NCBI GenBank assembly: GCA_009733575.1
Contig: ML769410.1
Coordinates: 1-31,543, forward strand
From: Gymnopus androsaceus JB14
Lineage: Eukaryota; Basidiomycota; Agaricomycetes; Agaricales; Omphalotaceae
DNA: 31,543 bases
Reading direction: 5' to 3'
Positions within the stretch are counted from its first letter, which is position 1; each line of letters starts with the position of its first letter. Positions 21,090 through 31,543 of the stretch are shown here, piece by piece. Made by a program: the position numbers and the translations under genes. The notes below the pieces were generated by a model. It worked only from the letters and a program-made list of their open reading frames with translations, made no database searches and was not told the DNA's origin.

Positions 21090-22887
21090 ATGCCCTTCCC
21101 TTTCACATTCAGCCTCTCTGCTCCAGGAATCTCAAATCCATTCTCTGCTCCTCCACTTCCTCCCAAAGCTGTTTCATGTAATCCAGGCTATCCCGCAGAA
21201 AGCTCACATTCAAACGCGAATTCCAACGCGAAAAGAAGACATCCTTCGCCCTCACCAAGCCAAAATGACAATTCAAGAGGGTTGAAACGAGGCTGGGAGC
21301 CGAGTTTTGCTGAGCCGAGCCAATCGATGCCAACACTTGCATCGTCAAATGGATACCTTGATACTCCTGCAAAATATCGCGAGATTGCAGAGCAGCAGAA
21401 GAAAGGACTTGGAGCAGGGTTTAATAGAGATGATTTTGAGCAGATTGAGCAAAACAGTACCGGTGAGTATCTTGGAATTATTTTATTTTATTTTCCGGGT
21501 ATTGTTATCGATTGAGCCGTGGCAGATGTACTGAAGCCACATTAAAGTCGCGAGGCAGCTGCTGTGCTGCTGTCATGGAAGACGTCAGTTGGCCGGATGG
21601 AATTTGGGCGGTTGGGCGGTTGTATTAAAACCAGCACGTTTACACGATGTTCTGATAAGCCTTTTTAAAGGCCTCTTCAGCAATCCTGGGCTCTCTTACT
21701 ATTCACATCTTTTTCTTCACTTTCACATTTACTTTTTCGTTCGACTTTTTCTTCCGACTTTTATTTCTTCTCCCTTTTACGCTTATGCGTCTAATCATCT
21801 CGATCCTTTTCCGACATGTAGCCGACGAACAACAACCTCCCACGAAGCGCAGACGCGGATTAGCTGGTTCTATTGTTTCCACTGCGGTTTCTGCTGCACT
21901 TATCGGGACGGCTGTGGGACTGACTGTGTACCGCTTGTAAGTCAAAGAAAGATATGACTTGTTTAAAGCTAACTTCGTTTTATCACTCCAGATGGAGGGA
22001 CCGTGGCAAAGACTGCGTGCAGCCTGTCATCACAGTCGAAGATGCCTCGACACCTCCGCCGCCGCCGCCCTACTCCTCCTCTGATCCTCAGGAACCTCCG
22101 ACACTAAACGTCGTCCCAGCCACTCCTCGTACCGCACGCAAATCTCGGAACCACCAGGTTCATTCTCATTCAGCTCGTAGACGACCACGAAGGGTCCATC
22201 ATCAGAGTCAGGCTTCCATCGGACCTGGACCCTCCAGCACATTCCCTACCTACCCAACCTGCATTCGACTTTTCCTCCCCAAAGCGTAGTCCAGTTCTTT
22301 CTCATGCTCAATCAGAGGAGGATCAAGTCGACGTAGACATAGATGCTGTCGACGATCAAATGGACTGGATTGGCTCCAAGCTTTCCTCACTGATCGAAGA
22401 GGGCAAAAAGGCCCTCGGCAAGCAAGTCGTTGTAGATGAGCGAGGCCAAGGAGGATGAAGTGGATGATGGAAGTGGGGAATGGGTTGAGGAGGAAGATGG
22501 TGACGAATTTGGCAGGAATAGTCGGTCTCGTGGTAGATCGACCGTCTCTTCTCGCTCGGGTTCTACGTCGAGGAGACGTGCACCAGGCGACAGTAGCATC
22601 AGGAAGTTTGAGCCGTCGTGCGGGTGCAGGGAATGAGTATACATCCTCCTCCGTATGGTGGTTCTGCCTCTGCCTCCTCGTCTGCTTCTCCGAGACGTGG
22701 TCAGTTCGCTATGAACATGAACGCGGACGCTGGTTTACCTTCCTCTCTGCCTATCAACATCAACGCTCCTACTAGATCGCTGTATGAAACCCTAGAGTCT
22801 TGGGAGAGTCCTGAGGTGAGAGAGTCGATGGAGCGAGCTAGGGCCAGGGCGAGGGAGAGGCGGGCGCAGCAGGCCAGGGCGGATTAG
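21090..22887 (+). CDS. conserved hypothetical single-helix protein of basidiomycetes (frameshifted)
   Basis: The function is unknown. Exon 1 (21090-about 21461) starts MPFPFTFSLSAPGISNPFSA and is rich in Pro/Ser/Asn, with RGLKRGWEPSFAEPSQS and TPAKYREIAEQQKKG. A long intron with donor GTGAGTATCTT ends at about 21821. Exon 2 encodes PPTKRRRGLAGSIVSTAVSA and ALIGTAVGLTVYR, a basic patch followed by one hydrophobic helix; exon 3 begins WRDRGKD after CTCCAG (about 21991). Then follow a Pro-rich part, an Arg/His-rich part, and an acidic helix-forming part (DDQMDWIGSKLSSLIEEGKK, SEAKEDEVDDGSGEW). The C-terminus ends in a charged helix ESMERARARARERRAQQAR-AD. Three frame changes are needed (near 22247-22256, 22432-22436 and 22600-22620). 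The composition suggests a membrane-anchored protein with disordered cytosolic parts. The N-terminal exon was duplicated at 15486-15938. Confidence 0.6.
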
Positions 22888-23556
22888 GATCATCCTTTTC
22901 ATAGAACGAAAACGTGCATGAATTATGCTTGCTTGCTTGTACCATCATCCTCCCATCCACTGTACCCTATCTTAGGTGATGATATTCACCTACATCTACA
23001 CATTGTACTCACCTACTCTCGCTCACCATCCTTCGCATAACTCACGACCTATTATGATGTCTTCTCAAGTATTTACTTATGCGGCCCACTTTTATGTAGC
23101 GGTAATTATTCCTATTATCTACAGTAGCGCAGCCTACTCAGCCAGTCGTTATGATTTAAATAAAACAGTATAATATTGCATTTGGTTCAATGTACAAATT
23201 CTAGAATATGGTTCGGTGACGCTCTCGAATGTAAGAACTGTCGATAGGAAGATGAGACAAGGTAGACTTTGGGTAGGATTCTCGGACTGGGAAGTATATG
23301 TACATTTGCTGTGGAAAGCTGAAGCGAGGTACATCTCTAGATTGGTTTTCCGAGTTGTTAAATCTAATACAACGTATTCATAGGCCCTAGACGAAGCAGC
23401 ACTACTCAACTACTCCTATACACATAACCGGGCGAACCAACACACTAACGTCCGAGGGTGTAGTGTGGATGCACAGGTCGCATAGACTAGGTTTTGCAGT
23501 TATCAACTAAACAGGTGCACGCTTGGATCATTATGGATCCTAACCGTAGATAGTTA
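22888..23556. other. intergenic between convergent genes
   Basis: This is the 3' flanks of two convergent genes. It contains an AATAAA-like ATTTAAATAAAACAG at about 23154. No coding feature is supported. Confidence 0.4.
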
Positions 23557-25204
23557 CTACTCCGAACCCGACCCTGGCTCGCGCTGGGTACCTCTATTCC
23601 CATTCCTTTCACCTGATGCAGATCCATGGACCCCATTGTCGGCAACAAAAATAGGAGGGCGATTTGGCAAATCCGTCTGAGGTGCAGGGTACCACCTTTC
23701 TCGTTGTATTGATTCTTCACGTCGAAAACTTGGTGCCATTGCTACAAAACCCGGGGGAAATACTGGTACCGGGGGAGGTACTTGTACTCGTACCGGATAA
23801 TGGGGATCAGGTGGAGTATCCAAGCTCGTTCCGGGGCGTGGTCCAGGCCTGGAAACCACTAGTTCAGGGGAATATATTCGTGTTCGATGATGGGGACGCC
23901 GTCTTCCAGTTCGTTCCAAGCTCGTTTCGGGGGGTGGCATGTTAGCCACTGGTTCAAATGAATGCACTCGTGTTCGATGATGGGGACGCCGTCTTCCAGT
24001 TCGTTCCAAGCTCGTTTCGGGGGTGGCATGTTAGCCACTGGTTCAAATGAATGCACTCGCGTTGGATGACGGGGAACCAAGCTCGTTTCGGGGGGTGGCA
24101 TAGGCCTGAAAAACACTGGTTCAGGGGAATGCACTCGTATATGATGATGGGGACGCCATTTTTGCAAGCTCATTTCGGGGCTCGGCATAGTAGCCACTGG
24201 TTCAAATGAATGCATTTCGGGGCGCGGGATACTCGATTCCGTTTGTTTATTTGCGTAGCGCTGAGCAACGACGGCGACGACTGTGACAACGGAGCCGCTC
24301 AGGACACTTCCTACAATTGCGCCAATGAGAGTAGCGGGCATAACGGAAGATGTGCTGGTTCAGAGATGAGTCCTCAGTTCATTGTCGCAAGAACAAAAAT
24401 GAGTACCTAGATGAATCAGTCTGAGTATTTTGTGAGGTTACAGTTGAAGGCGCCGTGGCGGTTGCGGATAAGCTTGTGCTCAAAGGCAGGCCCGATGCTG
24501 AAGACGCCGTGGCGGTCGCGGATAAGCTTGTGCCAACAGACGAGCCCAGTGTTGATGAGTCAGGTGTTAGAGTCGCAGTATCAGAGAACGATGTCCCAAG
24601 GAATCTATGTCCGGAGAACGAATAAGTACTCTCTAGAGGAAAAGTCTGACTGAGGAACGTACATTGTCACAGTTGTTTGAAGGTCCGTACTTGCAGCTTC
24701 ATCAGGACTGAGAACATCGAATGTGGGGCTAATGTAAAATGTGCTCGTGGTAGTAGACCTGTGTGATATTAAGACGAGAATATTCTTTAAATCAAGTCAA
24801 CGTGACGAACTCGGAGTCTAGAATGACTGCACAAAATCTGAGCGCGCTATAGCCGAAAGAAAAAGAAGAAATTAGTATTCCGCACAATATGTATTACGGT
24901 CAAGAACATACCCAGAAAACGAAACTACCAAAGGAGTTTCCTGAGGATCAAGTGAATCCCCTTCAGACCCACTAATGTTGGCAAAAATCCCAGCATTTGT
25001 AAATACATCCGGATTGCTAGAAAAATTCTGGCTTTCCAATGCGAACACTGTCGGATCGGTGGGGTCTCGTTGCCAGAAAACTGGGAAAGCTATGTCTGAC
25101 ACGGGGTCATTGTGAATAGCCATCGAGAAGGCCGCAACACCGGAGTGGAGTGTATGAGGTAGGAAAAAACATGTCGCTACTGCTAGATGCCAAGATAGCG
25201 GCAT
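23557..25204 (-). CDS. secretory single-pass membrane protein with Ser/Thr stalk and tail repeats (frameshifted)
   Basis: This looks like a cell-surface type I membrane protein of a kind common in basidiomycetes; the function is unknown. Preferred ATG 25204 gives a signal peptide MPLSWHLAVATCFFLPHTLH. The extracellular part has FPVFWQRDPTDPTVFALES, like the W.RD..DP..F beta-sandwich of fungal Kre9/KNH-like surface proteins. Exon 1 ends at 24912. The next exon (about 24846) follows a TACTAAT branch site. A Ser/Thr stalk with two LSTSLSATATA-like units follows (about 24550-24420). After another intron comes the helix TLIGAIVGSVLSGSVV-TVVAVVAQRY, then the cytosolic tail with repeated RVHSFEPVANMPPP-ETSL units. 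A five-G run at about 24019-24023 breaks the frame there, but the rest (to TGA at 23557) stays open in the next frame for about 150 codons, ending GERNGNRGTQREPGSGSE. One splice join (exon 2-3) is uncertain. Confidence 0.65.
23815..24225 (-). repeat. in-gene tandem repeats, about 90 bp (30 residues)
   Basis: Two near-identical units (23881-23970, 90 bp; 23971-24059, 89 bp) are flanked by shorter diverged units (about 23815-23880, 24060-24140, 24141-24225). In the minus-strand frame a unit codes for ETSLERTGRRRPHHRTR and (V)HSFEPVANMPPP. The poly-G run is 6, 5 and 6 bases in three successive units; the 5-base one causes the frame change. Confidence 0.85.
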
Positions 25205-25927
25205 TTTAGATGATGGACGTTGATACCTGTAGCGTCGATACAGAGGCAGTCCCAGCAACAATAAAGGTGGGAGAAGGAGCAAAGTAACCGCCAATTTGTT
25301 ATATATTTTCTAACATGCCTGAGACGATAGCAGTTAGCTGCAAGTTAGCTGTCAAAGATCATCTTACTGAATGAATGAATCGGAAAGCCGCAGGTCGAAT
25401 CTGCGAAGTTGTGAGAGTCACCACAAATGAAGACTCTAGTACAGTGACTCCTAGTGACTCAGATTGTCGCCCACGTCGCACGGCGCGTCCATGGCCATGC
25501 AGAACGAGCCTTTCTCAAGACTAGTAGGGTGCACCTTGTAGGATTTCGATAAAACGCCAGTAGACGCCATTGTCAGTGTCCGAGGACTCAGGCCTCAGAG
25601 TATTCGAGTACTGAGCGCTCATCCAGCGCTCATCAGCACTCAGCACCTGATCAAAATCGCATGTCAATTTTGGCGCCTGGAGGCCTCGGAGTTCAAGGAG
25701 GGCATCGACCATCCTTTTTCTCCCCTCCCAGAGAACGAGTTGCTTCACACCTTGGGAAGGAAGGGAAAAGGAGTCCATCGTGAGTTGCTTGTGAGTGTTA
25801 CTTAGGAAGTGACTTGTAACATTCAACCTGTTATCTTCAGTAGGAGCACTGGCCTACTTTCTTTACATGATACAATAGATTCTAGACTGGAAAAATTATA
25901 TTCTCCACGTCGTTGACTCGTTGGAGA
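25205..25927 (-). other. intergenic; possible small ORF 25521-25778
   Basis: This is the upstream region of the surface-protein gene and the 3' flank of the glycosyltransferase. A minus-strand frame from ATG 25778 to stop 25521 (about 85 codons, MDSFSLPSQGVKQLVLWEGR...) is protein-like in composition but matches nothing I recognise. It may be a small gene, an exon of something lost, or chance. Confidence 0.3.
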
Positions 25928-28298
25928 CTATGGAATCTGTGGTGTCACGGGATGCTTTTCGAGCCATGCATACATAAACTCTTGGGTTACGACTTCATTC
26001 CATCCGCGGTCCAGCATTCGACGGGCAGCAAGCTCTTTCCAGTCAATGTGGAAGTAGTCTTCTACCCTACGAGTAAGAGCCTCCACTGTCATCTCCGGAA
26101 ATACGCTGCGGAACGAAATAAGCTCACGTCGGAAGAACTCTGTGGCGAAAAACGTACATAGGCTCTATGGGTGTCTTCATTGCTCTCCATATTGTGGCGA
26201 CCAGATCATCTTTACGTTCTTCGACGTCGACCATGTACACAAACGGCTCAGAAAGAGTACTGGCAATTGCTCCATGTTGATGGAGGTTCAAGTTGCCTGT
26301 AAAACCGCACCAATCGGTGCTGGGAGGATGTGCGGGACATCTCCTGCTCTTGAAAGGAAGAATGACGGGGACACTGGACAGTCAGTCAGTCATTAGTGGC
26401 TACATAATTTAAATCTGAACGTTACCCATGACACCTGAATGAAAACACGCCAGTAAGTCACAGTTTATGCGACGGTGAAAGCATATTTACAAACTGGCAT
26501 ACGGGCCTGTGGACAATTGGGGATGTCCGATACCTAAGGAAGCCTTGGAATCGCGCTAGAATAGTAACGGGAAAGACATAAGCTTTATCGGAGGATTGGA
26601 AACTTCGGTAGTACAGTACCAGTAGCAGACTGTATGCTTCCCTGTCTTGAGGTCCAAGCCCGACCAGTCCTTTTGGTATCGGGTATCCATCCTCGTTCTC
26701 GGAAAGATTGATTAGTTCTCCAGCAATTCCTTTTACTATGCTAGGCCATCGAGAAATATCCAGCATATTATAAGGTCGATGAAAGGACGCGGAACCTAAG
26801 GGTATGCATCCAGTTTTGAATGTCTATAATTGTAAGGGCCAAAAAAAGAGAGACGAACGGTTGGCAAGAATAAGTACTTGATCTTTTCGTTCTGACGGCG
26901 CGATATAAGATATATTCTGGCATTCACTTAAATGATATCCCCTGGTAAATGTCGGTGTCATGTTCACACAACGACTGGATGTAAGGACGACAAACTCACA
27001 AGTAGAATTGATTATCAGGCATCTAGAAAATTTGTTAAAGCGTGACGAGTACTTTGCTAAAGTATGTTACCTGGTAAGGGCTACGACCTGTTATTAGATG
27101 TACCATATGTGATGAAACATCACTTACACAAGGTTCCACTCTCCGCCCAGCGGGTTGTACGACCAGGGTTCTTGAGGAGCCATGAACTTTTGCCATCCGA
27201 TCGGACTACCCCAAAATGTGAATGTGAACAACTTCCACGGAGGACTGTGGATAGCAATCAATAGAGATCGGAAATGAACATCGTCAGTGCTTACATTCCG
27301 TTGAGGGTTTTGCTCGACTTTCGATACAACTGATCGTATCGTTGAAGCACCATATAACGTGCTCGTCTGTCGACCACACATGCGTTACAAGATCACCATA
27401 GCGTTTGTATGCTTTTCCAATGTTCTCGTACTCGTGATAGAGCAGGAAGTAACCTTGTTCTCGAACACTTCCATCTACATATAGTTAGCTTTCCTTAGTT
27501 CGTTGTGAAGCGAGTTCATGGCCATACTAGAGATCCTAGCCAAACCACTTCATCCGTCGTTGAACAACTGTGGTAGCACAAACATTGAGAGACGAAAGAT
27601 AATAGAAGAGCAAACATACAGAGATATAGCGCAAGGGACATTTCCATCGGAGGTCAAGATAACCTAAGAGGCAGAGAAGATCCTCAGGATATATTATGGG
27701 CAATGGAAAGACAGGATCGACCTTTGGCTGCTGAAGTTTTCCGTTGGGGCCAACTTCGTTATTCCAATAATGCACTAGACCTTTCAACTGCTCGATGTTC
27801 CAGTGTTCACTCGCAGACTTGGGAAGAGGGTCTTCAATGATGGCTTGGAGCTTTTGCAGATGAAGTCGCCGAAGTGTATGTAGGGTTTCCAGTGGGGCGG
27901 GAGGTAGGCGCGGGTACTCCATATAATTGTTGGTTATCAGTGAAGAGGACTGTTGAATTGGATCTTTAAGGTTCTCTGTTGACTCTATAGAACTGCTGGT
28001 TATCAGTGGAGAGGGTTGTGGTACTGGATCCTCAACGTTCGAGTCTGTTGACGCATTCTAGGATGGAGATAATGGTAAGCAGTTATGATTGTGACTTTCC
28101 AGGGCGTACCTCTGTTTCTTGTAGATCGTAAAGCGGTGTAGTAACAGAAGGGAGACTAATGGCACCGAACTGCAGGTTAACAAAACAAATGATGCTTGCG
28201 AAAACCAAGACGACAACGAAAAGACGATGGCCCTGTCTGATTCTGTTGTAGGATATTCCTTTGAACATGAGTCGTACCAGGATCCGGGTCTTCGTCAT
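25928..28298 (-). CDS. GT18-like glycosyltransferase, type II membrane protein (frameshifted)
   Basis: This probably acts in the Golgi as a sugar transferase of the family-18 type (beta-1,6-N-acetylglucosaminyltransferase in animals). I base this on remembered motif order in basidiomycete members, not on a search. Exon 1 (28298-28110) holds a basic N-terminus and one helix LFVVVLVFASIICFVNLQF, a typical type II anchor. Exon 2 starts at 28057 with a Ser/Pro stem and reaches YPEDLLCLLGYLDLRWKCP. Downstream come DGSVREQGYFLLYHEYENIG and LVTHVWSTDEHV, then PPWKLFTFTFWGS, NPLGGEWNLV, GYHLSECQ, PSERKDQVLILANRS, LVGLGPQD, HQHGAIASTLSEPFVYMVD, TPIEPM, EALTRRVEDYFHIDWKELAA and stop at 25928. Frame changes are seen near 27555-27565 and 27525 (VVWLGSLVW / MAMNSLHNEL) and at the intron near 27320. 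The many small exons towards the 3' end are not fully resolved. Confidence 0.65.
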
Positions 28299-28621
28299 TC
28301 AAAGCAAGGCTCACAGTAATTTTATAGTATTGGCGTGTGCGAAAGACGAGCGCGGCGTAGAGTTCGATAAGTCAACCGTCCGATTCGACTTCCATCCGGT
28401 ACGTTGCCGAATTACTTTGCATGAACCGTAAAGCGTACCGGACATTTTTTCGCTTCTCTTATTCAATGCTGCGCTATGCACAAGCTTGAATAACGGGCAA
28501 TATTGATTAGATGCATTGGCCGGTTACATGATGTGGATACCTTGAGCTAATCGATGAATTCCATAGGACTATGTCAAGTATGATGCGCACTAAACGTTGA
28601 ACACAAACCCTATAGCATTCG
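28299..28621. other. intergenic: glycosyltransferase upstream / OYE 3' flank
   Basis: No gene was seen. The last about 60 bp are similar to the region after the second OYE copy (about 30120-30181), so the OYE duplication includes its 3' flank. Confidence 0.45.
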
Positions 28622-29961
<1,340 letters not shown>

Positions 29962-30181
29962 TGTGGAATCAGAATCGCAGAGGTCTTTCAACAGGACCTT
30001 TGTAATGACGGGTTACTTTCTCCCACAGACAGTCACCAGGCTCGAGAACAGAAAACAAACACATGAGATTGACAAGCAGTCAGGAAACCATACTATAGTG
30101 GGAGGTAGGAGATAACGGTCTGACGGATTACGTTCAAGAATGATTCGCGCTGAACGTGGAATACAAAGCCTATAGCCTTCC

Positions 30182-31543
<1,362 letters not shown>

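Noticed and set aside
23664..23945. Plus-strand 93-codon open frame over the tandem repeats
   Set aside because: It is the antisense shadow of the repeat-rich tail of the minus-strand surface protein.
23881..24060. Regular about 90-bp repeats as a CRISPR array
   Set aside because: The units are directly adjacent, with no unique spacers, and they code for protein repeats.

Overview
The window reads as nuclear DNA of a filamentous basidiomycete, most likely a mushroom-forming Agaricomycete. The reasons are many short introns (about 45-75 nt, mostly GT-AG with some GC-AG), basidiomycete-typical families (tandem DUF6534 seven-helix proteins, a GT18-like glycosyltransferase, a LysM secreted protein, an F-box remnant, a Ser/Thr-rich single-pass surface protein) and TATA boxes about 70 bp before several start codons. 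No rRNA, tRNA, CRISPR array, transposase or bacterial-type operon was seen. The species cannot be named from the sequence.

Layout. 1-919: no supported gene. 920-1983 (-): 6-phosphogluconate/3-hydroxyisobutyrate dehydrogenase-like gene with two apparent frameshifts. 2289-2926 (-): C-terminal part of a seven-helix membrane protein. 3100-3849 (-): glutathione S-transferase pseudogene with an in-frame stop and frame changes. 4321-5630 (+): PrxQ/BCP (Dot5-like) peroxiredoxin with one frameshift. 6041-19450: three diverged segmental repeats, each carrying one DUF6534 gene (7177-8970, 11453-13218, 17087-18827). Between them lie an F-box remnant (10198-10830), a WD40 fragment (14709-15059, -) and a truncated copy (15486-15938) of the gene at 21090. 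19630-19932: intron-retaining fragment of the peroxiredoxin. 20057-20714 (+): two-LysM secreted protein. 21090-22887 (+): conserved hypothetical gene with one membrane helix. 23557-25204 (-): secretory or surface protein with a Ser/Thr-rich stalk, one helix and a repeat-rich tail. 25928-28298 (-): GT18-like type II membrane glycosyltransferase. 28622-29961 (-): intact old yellow enzyme; 30182-31097 (-): truncated, frameshifted second copy.

How it fits together. This is a duplication-rich locus rather than a pathway. Segments of peroxiredoxin, DUF6534 and hypothetical-gene DNA were copied and shuffled, with introns retained, so copying was at the DNA level. Copies A and B of DUF6534 and the first OYE gene read without interruption across many exons, while most single-copy neighbours carry one or more frame breaks. 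This could be decay, haplotype-mixed consensus or indel errors, and sequence alone cannot decide. Exon boundaries come from reading splice motifs and keeping family-conserved residues in frame. They are firm for DUF6534 copy A, the peroxiredoxin, the LysM gene and the OYE genes, and approximate elsewhere.
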